Assembly (NCBI RefSeq): GCF_003202155.1
Contig: NZ_QFLI01000007.1
Coordinates: 1-64,000, forward strand
Length of the DNA stretch: 64,000 nt
Direction of reading: 5' to 3'
Source of the DNA: Marinifilum breve
Lineage (GTDB): Bacteria; Bacteroidota; Bacteroidia; Bacteroidales; Marinifilaceae
In this document: piece after piece, positions 5,466 through 15,399 of the stretch
Layout: every line of letters begins with the position of its first letter
How positions within the stretch are numbered: position 1 is the first letter of the stretch
Position numbers and translations under genes: made by a program
The notes under the pieces: generated by a model
Database searches by the model: none
Told to the model about the DNA's origin: nothing
What the model saw: the letters and a program-made list of their open reading frames with translations, nothing else

Positions 5466-7823
5466 TTAAAATCCTTTCCCCTGGCTTCCCTCCTCTACTC
5501 TATTTTGTCTTTCAATTTTGGCTCTCTGTTTTCCCCATTTAAATTGATAGCTAGCCTGAAGGCGAATAAAGAAGGTGGACACATGCACCTGTCCTTTTGT
5601 ATAGGAATAATAATCCTCCCCCTTGCTTCTCACTCCTGAAAAAGTAAAATCTTTTTTCAATGGAATGGCTGACGAAATCCCAATTTTTATCCCACTTTTA
5701 AACGACTGATTGAGGGCTAAGATATAAATGGCATCGCTAAAGCGTTTGTTCTGCAAATCGTATGTGGGACTGTTGTACTGAAAAATTACAGAGGCCGACA
5801 AATTATCATTTAAATTCACTCTCGAAGAGCATCCAAATTCATATCCCGAACTATTCTTTTTTACAATTCCCAACTGTCGGGCCTGTTGATTCGGGCTATC
5901 GTACCTCCTGTATCCTTTCAAATAGGGAGTAAAACCAATGGATTTACTCAAACTAAGAGCTGCGCTAATTTTGAATCCGAACTCTCTTCTTTCAGCCAAA
6001 TTGGCAATATTATATTCCAACAAGTTGTCTTGATTCACAAAAGCATGTTTTTGAATCACATCATTGAATAAATCATGGTAAAGCTGTGTAGAAAGGTGAC
6101 TCTTTCCAATAGAAACTGAATGTTTCAGGCTAAATTGATGATGAGATGCCGGAATCAAATCGTAATTTCCTCGTTTGACACTTATGGGATCAATGCTTGT
6201 TGCCACCGGCGACAACTGGTAAACATGCGGACGCCTCAAACTTCTTCTGTAGTTCAGCTGTAAGTTTTGTTTTTTAGAAAATTGCCAGCCCAATTGTACA
6301 TTAGGAAGGAAAGAGGTTTCTTCTTTTTTCTCACCAAAATCTAGGCCTGTGTATGCATACTCGCCTCGTAATCCAACGCTCGCGTTCCACTTCTTATTGG
6401 CATATGAAAACGCCAGGTAAGCCGCATGAATATCTTCCTGATATCTGAATTCAGAGGAATTTCTGTCCTTCATGTCACGCAACTGACTTTTCCAACCTGC
6501 ATCCATCTTTATTTTTGATGTAAGCCGAGAGGTATAATCTATGCGAAAACCCACGAACTGATTGTGTGGCTTTACACCATTTAAGCTTGTGCTTTCCTGA
6601 TTGTCATACAAAATGGAATTCTCTCCTCGCAATCGAAAGTAATTCAAATCAAAAGCGATCTCACTACCTTTTTTGTCAAACAGATGCTTGTAATAGGTGG
6701 AATAGTGGGACAAGGTGTAGTCGTTTTTCTCCAATCTATCCCTTGTATCTCTTACATCATTAATTCCTTCGGTGTTTAATTCCATATTGGCTGTACCTTC
6801 AAAACTTTGAGTCTCCGGACAAATAAAAGCATACAAACTAAACTGATTTTGAGAATCGAGATAATAATCGGCTCCCATATTGATATTGTGTTTCCAATTT
6901 TTTTGTCTCAAATCCAAAATGGAATAGAAAGTTTGCAAGCCTTGTTTGGTGTTCACCATTTTGATATTTTCTTCTGAATTGTCGAAATACCTAAGTTTTC
7001 CACTGTAGGAAGTATATAAATTTAATTTCCTGTTGTTGTAATTCAATCCAAAAGTTGGGTCCAGGAATATTTCCTGTGCATTGGTAGGAATTTCGGAGAA
7101 GATATGTCCGCTCATTCCCTCCTCTCTTTTCTTTAATGATACATTGATTACTCCGGTAATATGCGCATCGTATCTGGCTCCGGGATTTCGTATGATTTCT
7201 ACCCTGTCAATTTGTTTGGCATTCAATTGTTCCAAGTATTGCATATCACGTTCTTTTCCATCTACCAAAATTTTAATATCTGCACTCCCTTCCAGGCTGA
7301 TATTCTTCATCAAATCTACCTGAACACCCGGAAGATGTGTTAGGATGTCAACACCTGAATTTGAGCTGTTGTAAATTTTCTTATTCATAAAAAAAGTTGT
7401 ACCTCTATCAGATGTCTGTGCTTTCCTTCGTTCTGCCACAATCAATGCCTCTTGCATGTGGATGCTTTCCTGCCTTAAAGGAAAAGTTCCCAAATCACAC
7501 TTGCTTTGATTGTCAAACTGGATTTGTAACATTCGCGTATGATATCCAATAAAACTGATTCGAAGCAAGTAATTTCCTCTTTTTACTTTACTGATTTCAA
7601 AATATCCATCCTGATTGCTTGTTGTGCCTGTTATCAACGAACTATCTGCGTGATGATGCAAGGAGATGGTGGCAAATGCAATGGGTGCATGATCCTTCTG
7701 ATCGCATATTACCCCATACATCATCTGCTTTCCTTCTGCATGTAGCAATTGAATTTGAACTATTAGAAGAGTAAAAATTAATATGATTGACCTTTTTATT
7801 TTCGATTGATCGTAACAATTCAT
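5466..7823 (-). CDS. Outer-membrane beta-barrel protein, TonB-receptor-like
   Basis: A 785-residue exported protein. A signal peptide (about residues 1-30) is followed by a CarboxypepD_reg-like domain (about 35-120, YGVICDQKDHAPIAFATISL), a plug-like domain with HLPGVQVDL and IEIIRNPGARYD (about 150-230), and a large aromatic-rich beta-barrel to the C-terminus. This is the layout of the OMP_b-brl_3 / TonB-dependent receptor-like group of Bacteroidota. No ligand can be named. The next gene upstream on the same strand is a membrane LytTR regulator, 181 bp away, a pairing that suggests the regulator controls this receptor. Confidence 0.85.
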   Translation of the reverse strand: MNCYDQSKIKRSIILIFTLLIVQIQLLHAEGKQMMYGVICDQKDHAPIAFATISLHHHADSSLITGTTSNQDGYFEISKVKRGNYLLRISFIGYHTRMLQIQFDNQSKCDLGTFPLRQESIHMQEALIVAERRKAQTSDRGTTFFMNKKIYNSSNSGVDILTHLPGVQVDLMKNISLEGSADIKILVDGKERDMQYLEQLNAKQIDRVEIIRNPGARYDAHITGVINVSLKKREEGMSGHIFSEIPTNAQEIFLDPTFGLNYNNRKLNLYTSYSGKLRYFDNSEENIKMVNTKQGLQTFYSILDLRQKNWKHNINMGADYYLDSQNQFSLYAFICPETQSFEGTANMELNTEGINDVRDTRDRLEKNDYTLSHYSTYYKHLFDKKGSEIAFDLNYFRLRGENSILYDNQESTSLNGVKPHNQFVGFRIDYTSRLTSKIKMDAGWKSQLRDMKDRNSSEFRYQEDIHAAYLAFSYANKKWNASVGLRGEYAYTGLDFGEKKEETSFLPNVQLGWQFSKKQNLQLNYRRSLRRPHVYQLSPVATSIDPISVKRGNYDLIPASHHQFSLKHSVSIGKSHLSTQLYHDLFNDVIQKHAFVNQDNLLEYNIANLAERREFGFKISAALSLSKSIGFTPYLKGYRRYDSPNQQARQLGIVKKNSSGYEFGCSSRVNLNDNLSASVIFQYNSPTYDLQNKRFSDAIYILALNQSFKSGIKIGISSAIPLKKDFTFSGVRSKGEDYYSYTKGQVHVSTFFIRLQASYQFKWGKQRAKIERQNRVEEGSQGKGF

Positions 7824-7914
7824 GTTTCCTGACTGGTTTAATTTTACAATTGATATTCATTGCAAAGTCAGGGAATAAATGCTCAAGAGACAAAATTGTG
7901 GTACAGACATCACA

Positions 7915-7936
7915 GATTTGTGACAGGGAACAAATC
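7915..7936. promoter_or_regulatory. Inverted repeat upstream of the receptor gene
   Basis: GATTTGT, 8 nt, ACAAATC is a perfect 7-bp inverted repeat about 92 bp upstream of the receptor start. TTGTGACA recurs near 7978, where TTGTGACAAATGG resembles half of it. These are candidate binding sites for the neighbouring LytTR protein, although LytTR sites are usually direct repeats. Confidence 0.35.
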
Positions 7937-8004
7937 CATTATCTGCTACATGTAAAACTTGTTACGAATGGCAATTAATTGTGACAAATGGTTAGCTGAG
8001 ATCT

Positions 8005-8865
8005 TTAAAGATCTTGTTCTATTTTATCGTACATGGCAACATGTTGTCTGGAAACAGGTAATTCTGCATCCGCTCCAACAAGCTTTAAACGATACCCAGA
8101 ACTGTTCCCCTTCTTTTGGTTTACTTTTTTTAGATTCACAATAAAAGCTCTGTGTGTTCTCATAAGGTATGGGGTTTCGCTCAATTGCTTCTCTATATCT
8201 CCTATCGAGTTTCGCACCATCTCCTTTTCGATATGATTACCTATAAGAAAATAGAAGGCCACATAATTCCCATTCGATTCTGCATACAAGAATGATTCCG
8301 GATCGAAGCTAATGTCTCCTTTTTTTAGTTTTGAATTGATGTGTACTGACTCACTTTTCTTTTTTTGACGGTCATCCTCGTCTGGCTTTGTTTCATATCT
8401 TCCGGCAAACAAATACCTGCTATTTTGAATGGTAAAAAGCAAGTAGGGAAGCGTACCCAAAATAAGCGTACTCCTTACAGAATCAAGAAAGGTGTATATA
8501 TTCCATCGCCCCTCAGTATTTTCCATTACAAAACCAAAGAAGTAATTCCACACTCCAAGTATTAGAAAAAGTATAAACGCAAATGCAATTTCTTTGAAAA
8601 AACTCCAATTTGATTTGTATTTAAAATTGGGAAGTAATTTCAACATTCTAATGGTGAAATACAGAGGTGGCATTAAAGCCAATAGGTAAATTGCCATAGT
8701 TAACTCATAACTAAATGGGTCTGAACTATTGGTATGTCGTGGTTTATACAGAATGGTAAAAAGATAACAGAATACTGCAACAATTAGAGTTCCAATAAGT
8801 GGCTTACGCAAAATGTAATTTTGTGGAAATTTTTGATTGAGCCAATTAAAAGTCCGAAAGTTCAT
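8005..8865 (-). CDS. Membrane-anchored LytTR transcriptional regulator
   Basis: A 286-residue protein with four predicted membrane helices in the first 150 residues. A charged linker and a C-terminal LytTR DNA-binding domain (about 185-286) follow, with the typical LMRTHRAFIVNL and LPVSRQH segments. No receiver domain is present, so the signal is probably sensed by the membrane part or the expression level matters. It lies upstream of and codirectional with the receptor gene at 5466-7823. Such LytTR/receptor pairs are common in Bacteroidota; the regulatory link here is inferred from position. Confidence 0.85.
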   Translation of the reverse strand: MNFRTFNWLNQKFPQNYILRKPLIGTLIVAVFCYLFTILYKPRHTNSSDPFSYELTMAIYLLALMPPLYFTIRMLKLLPNFKYKSNWSFFKEIAFAFILFLILGVWNYFFGFVMENTEGRWNIYTFLDSVRSTLILGTLPYLLFTIQNSRYLFAGRYETKPDEDDRQKKKSESVHINSKLKKGDISFDPESFLYAESNGNYVAFYFLIGNHIEKEMVRNSIGDIEKQLSETPYLMRTHRAFIVNLKKVNQKKGNSSGYRLKLVGADAELPVSRQHVAMYDKIEQDL

Positions 8866-9088
8866 AATCAGGAATAGTCGTTTATATTTTACAGTAAGTA
8901 AAGGTAAGTATAATATCAGAAAATGGATAAATTCATAGCTGTATTAAACTTCGTTTAGATCCAGCCAATCTTCTTTTTGATATTCTCATGCAAAATATAA
9001 GCTATTCACAAGTATACTTACTTTTCCTCTATTAAGCATTTTTTAGTATTTTAGACTAAGCTGGAAACCTTACTATTATGCCACCCCT

Positions 9089-11280
9089 ATGATGCGAAAG
9101 ACGGAAAGAGAACTGCGACAAGAAATTTCGGACTTGAAACAGAAGAACCAACAATTGCAGGAGCAGATTGATTCGCTTCAAAGGATTAATGAATCCGAAA
9201 TTAAGGACGATCATTTTACTTTCTCGGATCTGATTAACACCAAAATGGTGCAAGAGCTAATGGATCAGTTCTACACCTTAACAGGATACCCCATTGGCAT
9301 TATTGATGTAGAACACAATATTTTAGTGGCAACCGGATGGCAACCCATTTGTACTGATTTTTATCGGATAAACCAAGAAAGTTGTCAACTGTGTCACGAA
9401 AGTGATTTGTTCATTCAAAATCATCTGCAAGAAGGAAGGTTTGTTGAGTACAAATGTAAAACGGACTATGGGATATTGCACAGCCCATTATTATTGATGG
9501 CAAACACATGGCCACCATATTTTTAGGTCAATTCTTTTACGATGATGAAGCAATTGACGAATCCTTCTTTGTGAAACAAGCCAAGAAGTATAATTTCGAC
9601 GAGGAAGTTTTTGTTCAATCGGTAAAGCAAGTTCCCCGATTTACCCGCGAAGAGGTAAAGAAATTAATGACCTATTATGCCCAATTTGCGGAGATCTTAT
9701 CCCTTCAAGGTGTTCTTAATCTTAAGAACCAGAAAGAAATTCGCCGTACTTTGAATAATAAAATGGCATTGCGACGTAGTAAGAATCAATTGTACTCTGT
9801 AATTGAAGCCATTCCAAGCCCCATATTTGTAAAAGATTTAAATGGTGTAATTACGCTTTGCAATACCAGTTTTGCTGAAAAAATAAACTCTACTCTTGAT
9901 AATATCATTGGCAAAACCGATTTTGAGATCATCCCGGAAGAGTTTGCTTTGCACAATCAGAAAATGGATCAGGAGTTGATCCAAAACCCTGGCAAACAAA
10001 TATACACCACCAAAGCCATACTTAACGATGGTTCGGAGCATCATGTTATCATGTACAAATCGAGCTTTACCGACGAAAACAACAAAACAGCAGGTATTGC
10101 CGGTATAGCTGTTGAAATTAGCGAGCAAATCAGAATCAAGAAAGAACTCGAAAAGGCCAAAGACAGAGCTGAGCACAGCGATCGTTTAAAATCGGCATTT
10201 CTGGCCAATATGTCGCACGAAATACGAACACCTTTGAACAGCATTCTTGGTTTTTCCGAAATGCTAAAGAATCCTGTATTAAGTCAATCGAAAAAAGACA
10301 AATTCATCGATATTATTCATACTTGTGGTGATCAACTGCTAACCATTATCTCGGACATTATTGACATATCAAAAATTGAGGCGGATCAAATCAGTATGGA
10401 AACCGAAGATATTGAACTAAACGAATTGACTGATTCCTTATACCATGTATTCAAAACAACGGCGAAAGAAAAAGATCTAAAATTCAGCAGGTCGAAACAT
10501 GCTCCACAAATTAAAGTTGGTATTAAAGGCGACGAAAGCAAAATCAGGCAAATATTAATGAATTTGTTGGTAAATGCATTCAAATTCACCCACCAGGGAG
10601 AAGTGTCATTTGGGTACTCTCTGGATAATGATCATTACACTTTGTTTGTAAAAGATACTGGCATTGGAATCGCTCCCGAATTTCAACATCACATATTCGA
10701 CAGGTTCTACCAAGTGCATAATGATGACATGGTACAAAGTGGAACTGGCTTGGGATTGGCCATTACAAAAGGCTTTGTTGATTTTATGGGCGGACAAATT
10801 GAACTAAAATCGGAAATAAATGTTGGTACGGAATTCAAAATAACCCTTCCGTTGGTTCAAGCTAAAGAAGTCATTAAGCCGGAAAACCCCAAAGAGCAAT
10901 CGAACTACAAATGGAACGACATGACCATTTTAATTGCCGAAGATGAAGAGAGTAATTACATGTATTTGGAGGAAATTTTATCGCCAACAGGCTTAGATAT
11001 CATTTGGGCAAAAAATGGAAAAGAAGCGGAAGAGATTTGCAAAGACAATGATAATATCAACCTGATTCTGATGGATATTAAAATGCCGATAGCCAATGGT
11101 TATCACGCCACAAAGCAAATCCGTAAGTTCAGAAAAGATGTGCCAATTATTGCTCAAACCGCTTATGCCTTATCACACGATCGTAAAAAGGCCATGGATG
11201 CTGGTTGCTCCGATTACATTACCAAACCCATCCTTTCGGAAGATTTGTTTAAACTCATCAAGCAACACATAAGAGCATAA
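9089..11280 (+). pseudogene. PocR/PAS hybrid histidine kinase with a one-base frameshift
   Basis: Two overlapping open frames (9089-9526 and 9508-11280) together make one kinase. The first encodes a coiled coil and the start of a PocR sensor domain (YPIGIIDVEHNILVATGWQ, CQLCHESD). At 9458-9461 a run of four A stands where five would keep the frame; with one more A the text reads CKNGLWDIAQPIIIDGKHMA and runs into the second frame. That frame has the rest of PocR, a PAS domain (about 95-215), HisKA (MSHEIRTPLNSILGF), HATPase (DTGIGI, GTGLGLAI) and a receiver with aspartate in LILMDIKMP. It is either a recent mutation separating sensor and kinase or a homopolymer sequencing error. All kinase motifs are intact. 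Confidence 0.8.
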
Positions 11281-11313
11281 TTCTGGGAAAACACAATTTT
11301 AGAGTGAAGTCTT

Positions 11314-12681
11314 TTATTTAAATAGCTCAATCAACTTTTGTTCCAATTGAAAAAAGGTTTGAGGCAATGCGATGGTCTTCAAGGAAGAATCGATTAAAAA
11401 CATGCTTGGTGTAACAAATGTATTTAACTGGCTCGCCACAGTTCCCTGTAATCCATCAGTATCACATGAATTGATCCACGGATAAGCTCCATTCATTACA
11501 GCAGATTTCCAGAAATTCAAGTTACTATCCAAAGAAACGGCTACAACCTCTAAACCCAATTCTTTATACGTATAATATATCTCTGAGATTTGTGTTAGCA
11601 TATTCACACTATGCTCGCAACTCCCCGACCACACAATTAATAGCGTTACCTCACTATTCACATTGCTTAAATTCTGTACTCTCCCATCGTTGGTATGGTA
11701 CAAAGGAATATCAGGTACTTGCCAACCTTTCGAGATGCTTTTAAAATTATTGATTCTGCGCTTTATGGTTTTGGTATTCAATACATATTCGCAAGTATTT
11801 AGAATACGGTAGGCATCACTAACAATGTGGTATACTTCGTAATATTCCTCTTCCGGGAAACGATTCATCAGGTAGTTGGCCATGTATTTTTGTGATCCTG
11901 GATTTAGTTCCGTCAACCAGAACAAATTGCCTATGAACTCCTTAATTTCTTTGTAATTTCCATTACTGATTAAGTCATTAATTTTTTTTGCTTTTAAGTA
12001 CTTCGCTACTTTCTCGTAATAAACAGGTGTACCCGTTAGCTGTGAATCGGAAAAGGCAAAATAATCGAAGAAGTGCTTCTGGTAATAATCATCAGCCTTT
12101 GGGCCTTTTAGTTTTACATCAGGAATCAACTCTTGCTGAGCCAGGGCAAAACGTGCCGACCAATCATCAATGTGTGATCCCCACAAATCACGAAGTAAAT
12201 TGCGCTTCGATTTTTTAAGCTTTTTAAATTCCGAATGCTTCTCTTTAAATAAGGAGTCCTTCTCATTTAAATTCAGCAAATCTTCTCGCAAATCCTGAAT
12301 CGATTCATTTAAGATTGAGAATTCCGAAAGGTAGTATTGGTATTGATAATTTTCATCATTGTCTTGAAACTGCAACTCTCCATCTTCCATAGAACCTGAC
12401 AAGGAAAACCAGAAATTCGTTCTGTCAATTTTAAAATCAATCTTATTGTTCTTATTTGCAATTCGATAAAATCCTGGATCGCCCTCCCAATTGAATCGAA
12501 TGATACCATTATAATCAACCTTAGCACTATCTACAATAAAAACTCCCCCATCATCACCGCTTAAAAGCAAAAAATCTTCACCTTTATAATCCAACATCTC
12601 CCCTTTCAAACTCATTTTATCTTGTCCAGTGGCCACCAGCGATAATAGAAAAAACAGGATTGTAAGTAGTTTTGTATACAT
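11314..12681 (-). CDS. Exported thioredoxin-fold protein with a single active-site Cys
   Basis: A 455-residue protein with a signal peptide (MYTKLLTILFFLLSLVATGQ). A DUF4369-like beta domain (about 25-120), a helical middle and a C-terminal TlpA/AhpC-type thioredoxin domain (about 325-455; LIVWSGSCEHS, VVAVSLDS, VTPSMFLID with the cis-Pro) follow. The usual CxxC is SCEHS here, so the second cysteine is missing. It cannot act as a standard disulphide reductase and may be a peroxiredoxin-like or binding variant. TlpA-like proteins of this layout act in the Bacteroidota periplasm. It is a single gene, convergent with the kinase. Confidence 0.8.
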   Translation of the reverse strand: MYTKLLTILFFLLSLVATGQDKMSLKGEMLDYKGEDFLLLSGDDGGVFIVDSAKVDYNGIIRFNWEGDPGFYRIANKNNKIDFKIDRTNFWFSLSGSMEDGELQFQDNDENYQYQYYLSEFSILNESIQDLREDLLNLNEKDSLFKEKHSEFKKLKKSKRNLLRDLWGSHIDDWSARFALAQQELIPDVKLKGPKADDYYQKHFFDYFAFSDSQLTGTPVYYEKVAKYLKAKKINDLISNGNYKEIKEFIGNLFWLTELNPGSQKYMANYLMNRFPEEEYYEVYHIVSDAYRILNTCEYVLNTKTIKRRINNFKSISKGWQVPDIPLYHTNDGRVQNLSNVNSEVTLLIVWSGSCEHSVNMLTQISEIYYTYKELGLEVVAVSLDSNLNFWKSAVMNGAYPWINSCDTDGLQGTVASQLNTFVTPSMFLIDSSLKTIALPQTFFQLEQKLIELFK

Positions 12682-12899
12682 ATAACAAAATAGCTTATTA
12701 TTTATAATTTCACTTGTAAGTAAACGTAAAGGTACGTAATCAAATTATGCAAAACCATAATTATATTTTTTTTGTCGGCAGTAAAAACACAGAAAAACCA
12801 TAACATCAAAACAATCAATCATTAAGCTGATCATCTCAATTTCATTTGCTTTTTGATTTATTTTTAAAAATTCAATTTTTTCAGTAATTTAGGAATCCC

Positions 12900-12972
12900 G
12901 ATTCCTTAGCTCAGCTGGTAGAGCACAACACTTTTAATGTTGGGGTCCTGGGTTCGAACCCCAGAGGGATCA
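12900..12972 (+). tRNA. tRNA-Lys (anticodon TTT), isolated copy
   Basis: Identical over all 73 nt to the tRNA-Lys genes at 74 and 186. It stands alone and has its own terminator. A TAATTTAG word 13 bp upstream is one base off the -7 consensus and may be its promoter. Confidence 0.97.
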
Positions 12973-12984
12973 CTTAAAAAGAAT

Positions 12985-13019
12985 GAGTTATCGAAATGTA
13001 TCGGTGACTCTTTTTTTTT
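12985..13019 (+). terminator. Terminator of the isolated tRNA-Lys
   Basis: GAGTTATCG pairs with CGGTGACTC, then nine T. It is nearly identical to the terminator at 271-304. Confidence 0.85.
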
Positions 13020-13079
13020 GAAGTGCCGCCAACAGGGTGAGAAGTTTATCCCGAGAGTAGCGGTAGCGGATTATCGGGA

Positions 13080-13095
13080 AACCCCAGAGGGATCA
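13080..13095 (+). repeat. tRNA-Lys 3'-end remnant
   Basis: AACCCCAGAGGGATCA repeats the last 16 nt of the tRNA-Lys gene ending at 12972, and the downstream CTTAAAAA and terminator are repeated too. The rest of the tRNA is absent and replaced by about 60 bp that include TCCCGA/TCGGGA hairpin arms. Either a tRNA copy was mostly deleted or this is the attR-like scar of an element that once used the tRNA 3' end. The following 290 bp to the next gene show nothing else recognisable. Confidence 0.7.
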
Positions 13096-13106
13096 CTTAA
13101 AAACGA

Positions 13107-13137
13107 GAGTTACCAAAATTTTGGTGACTCTTTTTTT
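13107..13137 (+). terminator. Third copy of the tRNA-Lys terminator, with compensatory changes
   Basis: GAGTTACCAA pairs with TTGGTGACTC around AATT, then seven T. Relative to the other two copies both arms changed together, so the hairpin is kept. Confidence 0.75.
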
Positions 13138-13426
13138 CTGAATGTCTTGAATAGCTTGAATAATGAAAAAGTAGAAAAGTGGTAAAATTCCGAAGCCATT
13201 TCAATTTAAGTACCTTTAAGTGGTTCCCGTTCCTCATTCATACAATAGCAAGATCACAAAAATCCTTCATTTCTGTTAATGATTCTCATTTTATCAGTAA
13301 TTATTAAGCTGTTCTATACCTATTTTGATCAACCCTCCTATTCTCCTCATGAACAACACTTTAATCGATTGTTATTTTTATTTATTCTATATAAATTTAG
13401 AGTAAACTAACAATTAACTACACAAT

Positions 13427-15247
13427 ATGGAATCAATTAAACTGGTAATTTGGGATTTGGATGATACATTTTGGAAAGGCACTTTATCGGAAGAAGGCAT
13501 TATTCCAATAGACAATAACATTCAACTGATTAAACATCTAAGCTCGAGAGGAATTATCAATTCAATTGCTTCTAAAAACGATTTTGAAACGGCTAAATCC
13601 AAACTGGTTGAATTGAAGGTTTGGGACTACTTCGTATTTCCGCAGATTAATTGGAATCCTAAAGGCAATAACATCAAACAAATTATCAGTTCGGCTCAGC
13701 TTCGTCCTGCAAATGTTTTATTTCTCGACGATAATCATTTAAATCTGGCTGAAGTAGAATTTTACAACAAAGGAATTCATACCAAAGAACCTGATTTCAT
13801 CCAAGAAATTAGCAATCACAAAGCTTTTACCGGAAAGGATGATACTGCACTAAGCAGATTGCAGCAATATAAAATCCTTGAAGAAAAAGAGAAGGAAAAA
13901 GAGCATTTCTCAGACAATATTCACTTTCTGGAATCATCGGATATTCACTTAGCGATTATAGAAAATTTAGAACCTATAATTGATCGAATTCACGAGCTCA
14001 TTAACCGAACCAACCAAATCAACTACACCAAGAAAAGAATTGATAAGCACGAATTGGAGGCATTGCTAATTAATCCTGATTATGAATGCAAAGCTGTAAA
14101 AGTAAAAGACCGCTTTGGAGAATATGGCATTGTAGGCTTCTATGCCTTGCATAAAATTCAAAATCATCTAGAACATTTTCTATTTTCTTGCCGATCGATG
14201 AATATTGGTGTAGAGCAATATATGTATGCCAAACTCAATTTCCCTAAATTAAAACGAGTTGGAGATGTTACGGTTGAATTAAATTCAAAAGACCAACCAC
14301 ACTGGATAAAGGAGGTTGACGATTGGACTAAGGATGATCGGAACCATGATTCTTCATCGACCAAAATACTATTAAAAGGGGCATGCGATTTAAGGCAAAT
14401 GGCGCATTATTTATCGTATAAAGATTTGGAAGTAGATACTGAATACAATGACGTAAACCAAAACAACCACCCCATTCCCAAAGCACATACCGAAATTCTA
14501 CTACAGTCGGAAAGTCTGGGCAAAGAAAGTAAGAATTACCTGATTGCTTCCTTTCCTTTTCTGGATCCACATGTTTTCGACACAGAAGTGTTTTCTAATA
14601 ATTACGATATTTTAGTCTACAGTTTACTTATTGATTATACAATGGATTTGTACCAGTCAAAATCGTCGGGAGTTAAAATTCCATATGAATCCTATTCCGA
14701 TTTTGTAAATGAAACGAAAGCTGAATTTGTTGCTCGTTGCAAAAAACACGAATTCAAAAATATGAATGAAGCTTTTTATGATTTTTTCAGCTCTGAATAT
14801 GATTTCATTGGACAGATTTCTGAAGATCAGCTGATCAAAAACCTCGAAACCATTCGAAAAAAGGTAAAAAAGCCAATCATATTTATCAATGGTGCCGAAG
14901 TTGACACTCCGATTACCAATCAATCTGAATATGGTAAAGCAAGAGCTCGTCATGAAAGAATGAACAAAGCTTTAGAACAATTCTGTAGTTCACACAAAGA
15001 CACCTACATTCTTGATGTAAGAGAATTTATTACCGAATCAGACATCAATCATAGCATTAGACATTACAAAAGGTCGGTGTATGAGCACATGGCTAACCGA
15101 CTCATCTCTAAAATTGAGAATATCAATGAGCAAAAACTGGAAAGAAATGAGTTTGAATACCAATTTAAACGCAGCCTGAAAATTTTTAGATCAACAATAA
15201 AAGAATTTACAAAAATTATTCTTTCCCGTGCAAGTACATTTTTTTAA
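13427..15247 (+). CDS. FkbH-like HAD-IIIC protein with C-terminal extension
   Basis: A 606-residue cytoplasmic protein. Residues 1-130 are a HAD-IIIC phosphatase-type domain with the nucleophile motif WDLDDTFWKG and the later FLDDNHLN. Residues 160-300 match the acetyltransferase-like part of FkbH proteins (FGEYGIVGF, FLFSCRSMNIGVEQYMY). Residues 310-590 resemble an SGNH-type domain (LKGACDLRQM, DYTMDLYQ, FINGAEVDTP). Many FkbH-like proteins carry the extra domain at the N-terminus, so the order here is inverted. FkbH proteins transfer glycerate units to acyl carrier proteins or modify glycans. No biosynthetic cluster is near, so the substrate is unknown. A TATAAATTTAG word about 45 bp upstream is a possible weak promoter. 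Confidence 0.75.
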   Translation: MESIKLVIWDLDDTFWKGTLSEEGIIPIDNNIQLIKHLSSRGIINSIASKNDFETAKSKLVELKVWDYFVFPQINWNPKGNNIKQIISSAQLRPANVLFLDDNHLNLAEVEFYNKGIHTKEPDFIQEISNHKAFTGKDDTALSRLQQYKILEEKEKEKEHFSDNIHFLESSDIHLAIIENLEPIIDRIHELINRTNQINYTKKRIDKHELEALLINPDYECKAVKVKDRFGEYGIVGFYALHKIQNHLEHFLFSCRSMNIGVEQYMYAKLNFPKLKRVGDVTVELNSKDQPHWIKEVDDWTKDDRNHDSSSTKILLKGACDLRQMAHYLSYKDLEVDTEYNDVNQNNHPIPKAHTEILLQSESLGKESKNYLIASFPFLDPHVFDTEVFSNNYDILVYSLLIDYTMDLYQSKSSGVKIPYESYSDFVNETKAEFVARCKKHEFKNMNEAFYDFFSSEYDFIGQISEDQLIKNLETIRKKVKKPIIFINGAEVDTPITNQSEYGKARARHERMNKALEQFCSSHKDTYILDVREFITESDINHSIRHYKRSVYEHMANRLISKIENINEQKLERNEFEYQFKRSLKIFRSTIKEFTKIILSRASTFF

Positions 15248-15399
15248 TCATCAATTACATCAATACCTGTTATTTACAAAATATTCTTTCCTCAACACTA
15301 TCTTGGTATCTCTTTTTAAATTATATTTATTCTCGTAAATAATTAAAAAGACATGCAACGCATGATTTCCGCAATCGTCATTAGAATAGAAATTGATTA

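Noticed and set aside
9440-9530. Programmed -1 ribosomal frameshift in the PocR kinase.
   Set aside because: The sequence TGTAAAACGG is not a slippery heptamer of the X XXY YYZ kind and no following pseudoknot is evident; a one-base deletion explains it better.
12937-13185. An 82-residue frame over the tRNA-Lys and its duplicated 3' end.
   Set aside because: It overlaps a tRNA gene and two terminators; the repeated peptide EGSLK simply reflects the duplicated tRNA tail.
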